DNA of 64,000 nt from Daejeonella sp. H1SJ63. GTDB taxonomy: Bacteria; Bacteroidota; Bacteroidia; Sphingobacteriales; Sphingobacteriaceae. The translations under genes and the position numbers were made by a program. Positions 27,301-35,525 of the stretch are shown in pieces. Where the stretch lies: contig NZ_JARKMZ010000005.1 in assembly GCF_029360775.1 (NCBI RefSeq), forward strand, positions 14,464-78,463. Direction: 5' to 3'. The notes below the pieces were generated by a model. That model made no database searches, was not told the origin of the DNA, and was given only the letters and a program-made list of their open reading frames with translations. The number at the start of each line of letters is the position of its first letter. The stretch's first letter is position 1.

Positions 27301-27660
27301 TCAAATTGTATTACGAACTTTACTTATCAAAGAGATCAGCATTGCTTTGATCTCATTTATATTATCATACAGAATATTATGTTCATTTCCCGGGAGATAA
27401 TTCAAGTCACGGGACAGGAGCAAAAAGTACTCTGCTTCATTGGCCGAACCTAAAGCGATATTTAAAAAATTTGCTAAATCTTTTTGAGATTTTTTACCGC
27501 ATCCTTCAGCGATATTGGCCGGTATCGCTGAGATACTTCGTCGCAACTGACTTGTTAAACTGTAAAGCTCTTCTTTTGGGAAGCAGGAAGTCACCTGATA
27601 TACATTTAGTGTTAGCTGATGTGCTTTTACCCAAACATTTAATTCCTTATAATTCTGCAT
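27301..27660 (-). CDS. Four-helix-bundle protein of the 23S rRNA intervening-sequence (S23) family
   Basis: A 119-residue helical protein with the family pattern YKELNVWVKAHQLTLNVY, FPKEELYSLTSQLRRSISAI and NIAEGCGKKSQKDLANFLNI. Relatives lie in intervening sequences of 23S rRNA genes and, in Bacteroidota, as scattered single genes; the biochemical role is not known. I start at the ATG at 27660, with AGGAG about 15 bases upstream; the reading frame stays open for 37 more codons to 27771. It interrupts the arginine operon between argC and argD and is bracketed by TACGTT-rich inverted repeats. Confidence 0.88.
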   Translation of the reverse strand: MQNYKELNVWVKAHQLTLNVYQVTSCFPKEELYSLTSQLRRSISAIPANIAEGCGKKSQKDLANFLNIALGSANEAEYFLLLSRDLNYLPGNEHNILYDNINEIKAMLISLISKVRNTI

Positions 27661-27791
27661 AAACAAATCTAAGGCTCCTAAACAGGAACCTATAAATGAC
27701 TTATTTTGCAGTAAGGATAATGCACCTAACATTTTAATATTTACTAATTCATTTAACCACTTATGCTTCATATCAATCGAAGCTAAGTCTA

Positions 27792-27823
27792 AACGTAAAA
27801 CGTAACAACGTAAAACGTAAAAC
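27792..27823. repeat. TACGTT-rich repeat, right arm around the S23 gene
   Basis: AACGTAAAACGTAACAACG followed by TAAAACGTAAAAC, directly abutting the argC stop codon. In reverse complement it matches most of the block at 27221-27251. Confidence 0.5.
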
Positions 27824-28807
27824 TTAAAAAGCTGCCGCTTTCAACTTAAGTCCGGTCATCTCATCAATGCCAAACATTAAATTCATATTCTGCACAGCAT
27901 GACCGCTTGCTCCTTTCAACAGATTATCTATAATGCTGATAATAAACAATTTGCTGTCGTGCTTCTCCAGATGAATCAGCGCCTTGTTGGTATTCACCAC
28001 TTGCTTAAGGTCGATATTCCTTGTGCTGACATGAGTAAATGGATGATCTCTGAAATAGCTCTCATAAAGTACATAAACTTCATCCAGACTCAAATCAGAT
28101 TCAGTGTACATCGCTGCCAGTATACCACGGGTAAAATCACCTCTCTGCGGTATAAAATTAAGCGCCTGATCAAAATCACTTTGCAGCTGTTTCAGGCTCT
28201 GACCAATTTCATTCAGGTGCTGGTGTTCAAAGGCTTTGTAAACCGAAAGGTTATTATTTCTCCAGCTGAAATGAGACGTCGGGCTAAGGCTTTGTCCTGC
28301 ACCTGTCGAACCCGTTGTAGCATTGATATGAACCTCTGCATTCAGATTTCCGGAAGCTGCCAGCGGTAAAAGTCCAACTTGTATACAGGTTGCAAAACAA
28401 CCCGGATTAGCAATATTCTGAGCCTCTTTGATTGCCTTTCTGTTCAGCTCAGGGAGTCCGTAAACAAAAGTTCTGTCGCCATGAACAGCGTTTTTACTTA
28501 ATCTGAAATCCTGTGAAAGATCAATGATCCTGATCCCTGCATTGATTTCATGATTATCCAGAAATTTTTTGGCATCCCCATGTCCAACGCAAAGGAACAA
28601 TACATCAATTTCCTGCGAAATGGAATCGGTAAACTTCAGATCGGTATCACCAAACAGGTCGGCATGCACATCAGAAAGGGGCTTACCCGCATTACTGTTA
28701 CTGTGTACAAAAACAATTTCCGCCAAAGGATGATGGATCAGTATCCTGAGCAATTCACCTCCGGTATAACCTGCTCCGCCAGCAATTCCAATTCTGATTG
28801 TTCCCAT
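27824..28807 (-). CDS. argC: N-acetyl-gamma-glutamyl-phosphate reductase
   Basis: NADPH-dependent reduction of N-acylglutamyl phosphate to the semialdehyde. The 327-residue protein opens with the Rossmann motif GIAGGAGYTGGEL and has the catalytic cysteine Cys 137 in NPGCFATCIQ. A later STGSTGAGQS-like segment (TTGSTGAGQSLS) is typical of the family. Its start lies five bases after argG. The 3' side runs straight into the S23 insertion. Confidence 0.95.
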   Translation of the reverse strand: MGTIRIGIAGGAGYTGGELLRILIHHPLAEIVFVHSNSNAGKPLSDVHADLFGDTDLKFTDSISQEIDVLFLCVGHGDAKKFLDNHEINAGIRIIDLSQDFRLSKNAVHGDRTFVYGLPELNRKAIKEAQNIANPGCFATCIQVGLLPLAASGNLNAEVHINATTGSTGAGQSLSPTSHFSWRNNNLSVYKAFEHQHLNEIGQSLKQLQSDFDQALNFIPQRGDFTRGILAAMYTESDLSLDEVYVLYESYFRDHPFTHVSTRNIDLKQVVNTNKALIHLEKHDSKLFIISIIDNLLKGASGHAVQNMNLMFGIDEMTGLKLKAAAF

Positions 28808-28812
28808 TTTTT

Positions 28813-30006
28813 TTATTTCTTTTCATTCACCCGGTGCCAGATCATCGTCTGGTTACCAAATATTTTCGAGAAGCCTTTCACATCTTCTCCTGACCATGAA
28901 TTATTCATTTCACCATAGCTTCCGAACTTGTTCGACATCAGATCATGAGCCGATTCGATACCAACGATCTCAAAACGGTAAGGATGAAGTTTCACAAATA
29001 CCTTTCCTGTGACGGTTTTCTGAGTATCTGTTAAAAATGCCTCAATATTACGCATAATCGGATCGTGGAACTGGCCTTCATGCAGCCAGTTTCCGTAGAA
29101 ACTTGCCAGCTGATCCTTCCAGCTCAGTTGCCATTTGGTCAGAGTATGCTTCTCCAGGGCATGGTGTGCCTTGATAATAATCATCGGCGCAGCCGCCTCA
29201 AAACCAACACGACCCTTGATTCCAATAATAGTATCCCCTACGTGAATATCGCGACCAACACCATAAGGCTGAGCAATTTCCTGCAATTTCTGAATAGCCC
29301 TAACCGGCAGCATACTTTCGCCATTCAATCCTACAAGTTCTCCCTGTTCAAACTCAAGCTCCAGCTTACGTGGCTCGGTTTGGGTTACCTGAGTTGGCCA
29401 TGCTTCTTCAGGTAAAGTATCATGAGAAGTCAGTGTTTCTGCACCGCCTACTGATGTACCCCAGATTCCTTTATTGATTGAATATCTGGCCTTTTCAGCA
29501 GTATACTCAACACCGTGCTTATTCAAATATTCAATTTCAGCTTCCCGGCTTAACTTCAGGTCGCGGATTGGAGTGATAATCTCTACACCCGGAATCAGGA
29601 TATTGAAGATCATATCGAAACGGACCTGGTCATTTCCTGCACCAGTACTTCCATGAGCAACATAATCAGCACCAATCATTTTTACATAATTAGCAATTGC
29701 AGTTGCCTGACTAACACGCTCAGCACTTACTGAAAGCGGATAAGTAGCATTTTTAAGCACATTACCAAAGACAAGATATTTAATACAGCTTTCGTAGTAA
29801 TTCATGGTTTCGTCAACCACTGCGTGAGAGGTTACACCCAGAGCATACGCACGTTTCTCGATCTGTTTCAGCTCTTCCTCAGAAAAACCTCCTGTATTTA
29901 CGATCACGGAATGAACTTCCAGATCACGGTCTTTAGTTAAGTATATACAGCAAAAGGACGTATCTAAACCTCCGCTGAATGCTAAAACCACCTTCTTCTT
30001 CATCAT
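28813..30006 (-). CDS. argG: Argininosuccinate synthase
   Basis: Joins citrulline and aspartate with ATP. The 397-residue enzyme has the N-type ATP pyrophosphatase P-loop LAFSGGLDTS at residues 8-17 and the HGSTGAGNDQVRF block. Two ATG codons stand side by side at 30006 and 30003. The stop of the upstream GNAT gene directly abuts the first ATG. In this operon it is the second gene, so its substrate is made by genes further downstream. Confidence 0.96.
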   Translation of the reverse strand: MMKKKVVLAFSGGLDTSFCCIYLTKDRDLEVHSVIVNTGGFSEEELKQIEKRAYALGVTSHAVVDETMNYYESCIKYLVFGNVLKNATYPLSVSAERVSQATAIANYVKMIGADYVAHGSTGAGNDQVRFDMIFNILIPGVEIITPIRDLKLSREAEIEYLNKHGVEYTAEKARYSINKGIWGTSVGGAETLTSHDTLPEEAWPTQVTQTEPRKLELEFEQGELVGLNGESMLPVRAIQKLQEIAQPYGVGRDIHVGDTIIGIKGRVGFEAAAPMIIIKAHHALEKHTLTKWQLSWKDQLASFYGNWLHEGQFHDPIMRNIEAFLTDTQKTVTGKVFVKLHPYRFEIVGIESAHDLMSNKFGSYGEMNNSWSGEDVKGFSKIFGNQTMIWHRVNEKK

Positions 30007-30729
30007 TTAATTTTGTAAAAGTTTAACAAATATTGTTCCTGCAGCTATCATTTTTAATGATCTGCGTAATTTTTCTTCAATGCGCTCAAACAATGTCTGT
30101 TTACGTGCAACCTTAGTCAAACGATCTTCAACCTCTTTTTCCAAACGATCCTGTTCTTCCTTCATCTTTCGTTCAATTTCCTTCGCTTTTTCCTCCGGAT
30201 CCCAGAGCATTGCAGTACACATGCAGTTCTTACGATCTTTGCTTTTCAGGATCTCATAGTTTACACAACTCTGGCAGCCTTTCCAGAATTCCTCATCCTG
30301 AGTAAGTTCAGAATAAGTTACCGGCTCATAGCCCAGCTCTGAATTGATCTTCATCACTGCAAGCCCTGTGGTTAGTCCAAAGATCTTCGCATCAGGATAT
30401 TTCTTGCGCGAAAGGTCAAACACCGCACGTTTGATCATTCTTGCCAAACCTTTGTTGCGATACAGAGGATTTACAATCAGTCCGGAGTTAGCCACAAACG
30501 TTCCATGACTCCAGGTTTCGATATAGCAAAACCCTGCCCATGTACCATCCTGATGAATAGCAATTACCGCTTTCCCCTCCAGCATTTTATTGCTGATGTA
30601 TTCAGGGGTACGCCGGGCGATCCCGGTACCACGGGCTTTGGCAGACTCCGCCATCTCATCACAAATGAGTTCGGCGTATTTGATATGTTGTTCTGTTGCC
30701 GGGATGACAACAAACTCGTTTTCTTTCAT
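30007..30729 (-). CDS. GNAT acyltransferase, predicted N-acylglutamate synthase of the arginine operon
   Basis: First gene of the arginine operon. The GNAT domain (about 5-145) has the coenzyme A loop in YRNKGLARMIK (90-100). Then come four cysteines in the pattern CxxC-x13-CxC (152, 155, 169, 171), which may bind a metal, and a long charged coiled coil (about 177-225). Mutant-fitness work in Bacteroides thetaiotaomicron assigned the equivalent argG-linked GNAT gene to N-succinylglutamate synthesis, from memory. No classical argA or argJ occurs in the window, so this gene is the natural candidate for the first step. The acyl donor is inferred. Confidence 0.8.
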   Translation of the reverse strand: MKENEFVVIPATEQHIKYAELICDEMAESAKARGTGIARRTPEYISNKMLEGKAVIAIHQDGTWAGFCYIETWSHGTFVANSGLIVNPLYRNKGLARMIKRAVFDLSRKKYPDAKIFGLTTGLAVMKINSELGYEPVTYSELTQDEEFWKGCQSCVNYEILKSKDRKNCMCTAMLWDPEEKAKEIERKMKEEQDRLEKEVEDRLTKVARKQTLFERIEEKLRRSLKMIAAGTIFVKLLQN

Positions 30730-31502
30730 TGATTTAAAGAAAAAGTCCGGTTTTTAAGCGGAAAAAAGAAACGATCTTATTATTTCTTTCTGTGAATAAT
30801 TCAATTAATTGAACCGGCGGTCGAATATTTACCGCAGAAATGGAGGCAGATGCCAGGAATCAATTCCGGGGCATAAAGGGTCGTCGGAAACGCAACACTA
30901 ACTTTTCAGGCCTGAAATGACTACAAACAATACCCCTCAGTGAAGCACTGTAGCTTCCCGATCCCGTACTGGCCTGGTAGTTTAAACTATTCATTTTTAA
31001 TAGTATATGTGTTTCTGATTTTTTTTACAAAAGACCAAAAAAATACTGAATAATGCAATAAAAATGGTTTTTTTTAAGAAGCGCCCTGCTGCCTGTAAAT
31101 TATATTTTTTATACAAGAAGATATCTAAGGTAATACATTGAAAATGAAAGACTAATATGAAGACAGGCGAGGTTTCAATGCCCTTAAAAGAATGCTAATC
31201 GCCTGTGCCGGGTTTAAGATGACAAATTTCGGAAATGTTGCGGCCTGATATCCTCCATTTTTATTGGGGAAATTATACCTGATTCTCCTTCCTTTACGAG
31301 GAAGTATAAGTAAATATTCTCTCCTGTTTTGCTGCTCAGCAAGGGCTTGGATATCCTTTCGTTGGCAACACCGGCAGGTGCCTGATAAAACCCCAATTCA
31401 AAAAAACTATGTATCTCTTGATTTCATCAGACAAATCTTTAAATTGCTGAATATCTTGTTTCTAAAAGCAGGTTTTTCAAAAATAATAAGTCCGGTAAGT
31501 CC
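30730..31502. other. Long intergenic region between the arg operon and the APC permease
   Basis: Holds the possible leader ORF (30860-30994), a 12-base palindrome TAGTTTAAACTA (30978-30989) at its 5' end, and homopolymer-rich stretches near 31010-31080. An open minus-strand frame of about 65 codons (31214 to about 31410, with a possible TTG start at 31396) encodes FYQAPAGVANERISKPLL and KTGENIYLYFLVKEGE; I recognise no family and see no ATG, so it may be a gene remnant. No tRNA or known riboswitch is apparent. Confidence 0.5.
30860..30994 (-). CDS. Possible arginine-rich leader peptide of the arg operon
   Basis: A 44-codon ORF from an ATG at 30994 to a TGA at 30860, about 130 bases upstream of the first arginine gene and on the same strand. 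Six of the 44 residues are Arg, four of them in the last ten codons (VLRFRRPFMPRN), including two adjacent CGA codons. Downstream, minus-strand GCGGT/ACCGC and CCGGTT/AACCGG can pair in competing ways, and AAAGAAA/TTTCTTT is followed by T residues. This is the layout of a translational attenuator. It could also be a chance ORF. Confidence 0.4.
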   Translation of the reverse strand: MNSLNYQASTGSGSYSASLRGIVCSHFRPEKLVLRFRRPFMPRN

Positions 31503-32897
31503 ATGAACAATAAGTCCAGTCAGCAAGCATCACTAAAAAGAACTCTCGGACTTTTCGCAAGTACATTAATGGTTGTGGGTATCGTCATTGGGAGCGGGGT
31601 GTTTAAGAAGATCGTACCAATGTCCCAGACAGGATTGGGAGAAACTGCCATTCTGATGGCGTGGGTACTTGCCGGTGTGATCAGTTTATTTGCCGCATTC
31701 ACGGTAAGTGCATTGGCATCGCTGACAGAAGAATCGGGGGGATTGTATGAATACTTCCGCTTAGCTTACGGAGATTTTCTGGCATTTATTTCAGGCTGGG
31801 CTGATTTCATCATCATCAGTCCGGCAGCCATTGCAGCACTGGCATTTCTATTCGGAGAAATAATCAACTCATTTGCCCCTCTGCCAAACCCTTTTGATCA
31901 ATGGAAGGATTTCTCCATTGGCGGCTTCATCTTTCCTTTTGCGAATTCGGGCGTTAAACTGGCCGGGATTTCGGTAATTATCATACTTACAGCTATCAAT
32001 TCATTGGGGTCTCGCGAAAGCGGCGTTTTCAATTCCATTATTACAACAGCCAAAATTTTAGGGATATCGGTTTTGATCATTGTCGGACTTGCCTACTCAG
32101 GCCCTGAGCCAGAAAGCAGCAGCAACCTGATCAATTCTGTAGCTCAGCCCGGAGGAATGCTGTTTTACAGTGCATTTTTTGCAGCCATGCTAAGCGCCTT
32201 CTGGGCCTATAATGGCTGGGAAACAGCCACTAACATTTCAGGAGAAATCATCAATCCTAAACGTAATCTTCCGCTGGCACTCACCATTGGATTATCGCTG
32301 GTGGCACTCATTTATACTCTGTTGAATTATACCTACATGAATGTGCTCAGTCTGGATCAGATCAGGGCAATCAGCCCGAACCAGATAGGAGCTTTTGTGG
32401 TGGCTGAAACCTTACTTGGTACTTTTGGAAAGATTTTGCTGATTGTGTTGCTGGTGATCTGTGTATTTGGTGCATTAAACAGCAATATTGTAACCGCTCC
32501 CCGAAAGTTCTACCGGATGGCTCAGCAGGGATATCTGTTCAGCCATTTGCAAAAAGTTCATCCGCGATTCAGAACACCTCACATATCCCTTAACTACATG
32601 ATGGTTTTGGGCTGTATCATGCTGATTTCCGGATCATTTGATATGCTCACTAATATGGTCATCTTTTTGAATTTTGTCTTTTATGGATTTCTTGCTTTCG
32701 CGGTTCTGCGACTTAAACGAAATGGAGTGATCAGTGCTAAAGTAACCGGATATCCGATAGCACCATTCATCCTTCTTCTTTTCTCTGTTGCCCTTACTTT
32801 CAACACAATATGGGTACAACCTCAGCAATCATTTTTAGGGCTGATATTCGTAGCCAGCGGTGTGCCCGTTTATTTTTATTTTAAAAAAAGAAGGTAG
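31503..32897 (+). CDS. APC family amino acid permease
   Basis: Inner-membrane secondary transporter of 464 residues with about 12 hydrophobic helices. Helix 1 has the unwound substrate-site motif GIVIGSGVFK, followed by VLAGVISLFAAFTVSALASL and EESGGLYEYFRLAYG, typical of the LAT/APC branch. WAYNGWETATNISGEIINP in the middle is also characteristic. The substrate (amino acid or exchange partner) is not readable. It is a single gene with no obvious operon partner; the preceding long gap leaves room for its own promoter. Confidence 0.88.
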   Translation: MNNKSSQQASLKRTLGLFASTLMVVGIVIGSGVFKKIVPMSQTGLGETAILMAWVLAGVISLFAAFTVSALASLTEESGGLYEYFRLAYGDFLAFISGWADFIIISPAAIAALAFLFGEIINSFAPLPNPFDQWKDFSIGGFIFPFANSGVKLAGISVIIILTAINSLGSRESGVFNSIITTAKILGISVLIIVGLAYSGPEPESSSNLINSVAQPGGMLFYSAFFAAMLSAFWAYNGWETATNISGEIINPKRNLPLALTIGLSLVALIYTLLNYTYMNVLSLDQIRAISPNQIGAFVVAETLLGTFGKILLIVLLVICVFGALNSNIVTAPRKFYRMAQQGYLFSHLQKVHPRFRTPHISLNYMMVLGCIMLISGSFDMLTNMVIFLNFVFYGFLAFAVLRLKRNGVISAKVTGYPIAPFILLLFSVALTFNTIWVQPQQSFLGLIFVASGVPVYFYFKKRR

Positions 32898-33040
32898 ATT
32901 ATTACGAATCCAATAAGGTAACTCTATGGCTGTGTTTCAATATAAAAACTGAAAACAGAGATAAAAAATGGTTTCGTCTGATCTTTAAAGGAAAGTTCAA
33001 ATAAGTAACAGGAATAAAATTCAACCAGCAGACCTGCTAT

Positions 33041-33307
33041 ATGAAACGTCGATCCTTTGTTAAAAACTCTACCCTATCCGCTTTCGGTATCGCAGCTTTT
33101 GGTGCCTTTCACTGGAACGGTAAAAGTTTTGAAGGTGATAACATTACTACAACCGATATTCTAGGATCATATTACCGGCCTGGTTCACCAATGCGCAGTA
33201 ACCTGCCCCCCGGCCCAACTGGCCAGGTATTATATAATTCATTTCAGGGTGGTTCCGGTGCTAACCAGCTTAAATTTGAATTATTAGCCAACAATGAATT
33301 TAATTGA
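33041..33307 (+). pseudogene. Intradiol ring-cleavage dioxygenase-like gene with internal deletion
   Basis: An 88-residue remnant. The start MKRRSFVKNSTLSAFGIAAF is a twin-arginine-type signal, and TTTDILGSYYRPGSPMRS is the N-terminal signature of exported intradiol dioxygenase-like proteins. After VLYNSF the sequence jumps to FQGGSGANQLKFELLANNEF, which reads like the end of such proteins. The catalytic Tyr/His iron ligands and most of the beta-sandwich are missing. The frame is intact, so a short exported peptide could still be made, but the enzyme is gone. Confidence 0.6.
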
Positions 33308-33360
33308 AGCTGTAACATCCCGGTAACCGGGATAGTCCAATCATGGAACAAAAATGATCA

Positions 33361-33849
33361 ATGATGAATACTAAAATTGTCCTGAATAAATTTAATCTGA
33401 TCTTCATATTTCTTCTCAGCATCGCAATCTCCGCTTCAGCTCAGGAAAAGAAAGTGGCACCCGCATCCAAAGAATTATACAAAGAGATCGAACTGATGGA
33501 TAGCATCATGTTTCGGGCTTTCAACTCTCAAAATATGGAGAAATTCAAGTCCATGTTTACAGAGGATCTGGAATGGTTTCAGGATAATGTCGGACTCATA
33601 CCTTATAAAACCGTGTTTGAAAATTTTGGAAACACCTTCAAAAATGAAAACAAGCTGAGCAGGGAGCTTGTTAAGGGCAGTTTAGAAGTTCATCCGATTA
33701 AGGATTATGGTGCCATTCAGATCGGGAGCCATCAGTTCAAACACATGGAGAATGGGAAATTAGAGATCGGAACCTTTAAATTTCTGATGATCTGGCAGAA
33801 AAAGGAAGGACAATGGAGAATTTCCAGAGTGGTAAGTTATGATCACTAA
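33361..33849 (+). CDS. Exported nuclear transport factor 2-like (DUF4440/SnoaL-type) protein
   Basis: A 162-residue protein with a signal peptide (hydrophobic LIFIFLLSIAISASAQ, cleaved near residue 28). The mature part follows the NTF2-like cone fold: ELMDSIMFRAFNSQNMEKFKSMFTEDLEWFQDNVG, then strands ending with FLMIWQKKEGQWRISRVVSYDH. Such domains bind small molecules or act as enzymes; no catalytic residues can be assigned. It lies between the dioxygenase remnant and the amidohydrolase, and may have belonged to the same exported catabolic group. Confidence 0.82.
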   Translation: MMNTKIVLNKFNLIFIFLLSIAISASAQEKKVAPASKELYKEIELMDSIMFRAFNSQNMEKFKSMFTEDLEWFQDNVGLIPYKTVFENFGNTFKNENKLSRELVKGSLEVHPIKDYGAIQIGSHQFKHMENGKLEIGTFKFLMIWQKKEGQWRISRVVSYDH

Positions 33850-33915
33850 AATTTGTTCAGATTTAATAATAGCCGGAACATCATTAAGCTTTAGATTATC
33901 TTTATTTTTCCGGAT

Positions 33916-35238
33916 ATGAATTTAAATAAAATCTTCATGAAACTACCGCAGCTCCTCCTGCTTGCTTTTGTGGCCCTAACCACTTCCGCTGCAGCCCAAA
34001 CTAAAACCCAAAACCCTGTTCAAAAGCTGATCAGGCCAGTCAATGATTCAGAATTACCCAAGGGCCGGAAAACCATAGCCATTGTTGGGGTCAACCTGAT
34101 CGACGGGCGTGGACTTAATGCCATTCCGGATGCAACTGTAATTATTCAGGGAAATAGAATTCTGGCGGCAGGGCACTCAGCCGGAATTCAGATTCCTCAG
34201 GGCGCAGAGTTTGTTCAGGGGAAGGGTTTTTCGCTGCTTCCTGGATTAATCGATTCTCATTTTCACCTCGACCGCACCAAAGACCTTCCGGCCATGTTCC
34301 TCCAAAATGGAGTAACCTCCCTTCGTGATCCGGGAGCATGGATAGAGGCTTATGCACAAGAGCGCAAATCAGGAAAACAAATGCCCCGCCTTTATTTGAG
34401 CGGTCCGCATCTGGATGGTGCCCCTCCGGCATATCCCTATGATGCCTATGTAGTTCGCGATGAAGCTGAAGCGATCAGACAGGTAAATGAACTTGCGGAT
34501 GAAGGCTCTACTGTTATCAAGATTTATTTCAGGATCCCTCCGGGTATGATCAAAGCAATCACCGAAACTGCCCATAAACGTGGAATACCGGTAACCGGAC
34601 ATCTGGAAATTACTGAAGCAAAACAAGCCATTGAAGCCGGCCTGGATGGTATTGAGCATATTACTTCTTTCGGACTTTCGTTAACTCCAAAGCGGGATGC
34701 TGAAAAATACCGTCAGGGAATGCTGGCAGATAATAATTTCAGAAAGCAAGGCAGGTACAATACATGGGCAGGACTTGATCTCAACAGCAGGCTTGCCGAC
34801 AGTCTGGTAAGATTTCTGGTCCGGAAAAAGACCTTTATTAGCCCTACACTCGGGGCTTTTGAATATCAGGCTGAAAAAGATAAAATAGACAGCATCAAAC
34901 TCAGGGGCTTTGAATCCATGAAAAAACTAACAGCTAAACTTCAGAAAGCAGGTGTACCACTTGTATTGGGATCTCATTCTATGATTACTTATGCTGAAAA
35001 AGGCTGGGCATACCAGAGAGAAATGGAAATCTGGTCAGAAAGCGGTATCAGTAACGCAGCGATAATTCATGCTTCCACTTTACAAAATGCCCGTTTTTTC
35101 AGAATTGACCGCGAGCTTGGAAGCATTGAGAAAGGAAAACTGGCCGACCTTATTCTGGTGAAGGGAAATCCATTAGAGAATATCAGGGCTATGAGGGATA
35201 TTCAGAAAGTGATGATCAATGGGACTTGGGTGAAGTAA
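33916..35238 (+). CDS. Exported amidohydrolase family protein with altered active site
   Basis: A 440-residue metal-dependent hydrolase with a signal peptide (cleaved near AAAQTK). It has the HxH motif in GLIDSHFHLD (His 115, His 117), Lys 202 in VIKIYF at the position of the carboxylated lysine, His 229 (GHLEI) and His 248 (GIEHI). The usual metal-site aspartate of the GTDS-type motif is replaced: VLGSHSM has His 354. The C-terminal ILVKGNPLENI closes the composite beta domain. The substrate is unknown; relatives act on peptides or cyclic amides. The changed Asp could mean lost or altered activity. Confidence 0.85.
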   Translation: MNLNKIFMKLPQLLLLAFVALTTSAAAQTKTQNPVQKLIRPVNDSELPKGRKTIAIVGVNLIDGRGLNAIPDATVIIQGNRILAAGHSAGIQIPQGAEFVQGKGFSLLPGLIDSHFHLDRTKDLPAMFLQNGVTSLRDPGAWIEAYAQERKSGKQMPRLYLSGPHLDGAPPAYPYDAYVVRDEAEAIRQVNELADEGSTVIKIYFRIPPGMIKAITETAHKRGIPVTGHLEITEAKQAIEAGLDGIEHITSFGLSLTPKRDAEKYRQGMLADNNFRKQGRYNTWAGLDLNSRLADSLVRFLVRKKTFISPTLGAFEYQAEKDKIDSIKLRGFESMKKLTAKLQKAGVPLVLGSHSMITYAEKGWAYQREMEIWSESGISNAAIIHASTLQNARFFRIDRELGSIEKGKLADLILVKGNPLENIRAMRDIQKVMINGTWVK

Positions 35239-35256
35239 GAGTTCAGTTCATTGTAG

Positions 35257-35525
35257 GACACAATTATTGTAAACAAAATTTACGAGATCGGGGGACAAAA
35301 AGTCATGCCCGATAGTGACCTGGCAGAGCTTTATGGAGTTGAAACCAAACGGCTCAATGAACAAGTCAAAAGGAATTCTAATCGATTCCCGCCGGATTTT
35401 ATGATGCAGCTTAACGAAACAGAATGGTGTACTGAATAATGAGATCGCCATTCAGGTAACTATTCAGCTCGTCAGAATATTTACACACCTGCGCCTGATT
35501 GCAGGCGAAAACAGCGAATTAAAAC
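35257..35525 (+). pseudogene. ORF6N domain gene remnant
   Basis: Starting after a TAG, the frame reads [30 protein letters not shown] and [15 protein letters not shown], the N-terminal DNA-binding half of ORF6N (KilA-N-related) proteins. It then stops, but the next frame continues at once with [20 protein letters not shown], the distal part of the same domain. About 35-40 residues between the two parts are missing and no start codon remains. ORF6N genes are typical of phages and mobile islands. Confidence 0.7.

Noticed and set aside
27899-28369. 156-codon frame antisense to argC
   Set aside because: Opposite a highly conserved gene, no recognisable domain or ribosome binding site.
33317-33333. 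ATCCCGGT-A-ACCGGGAT as a terminator
   Set aside because: The hairpin is perfect but followed by mixed sequence, with no T run; it may be just a remnant after the decayed gene.
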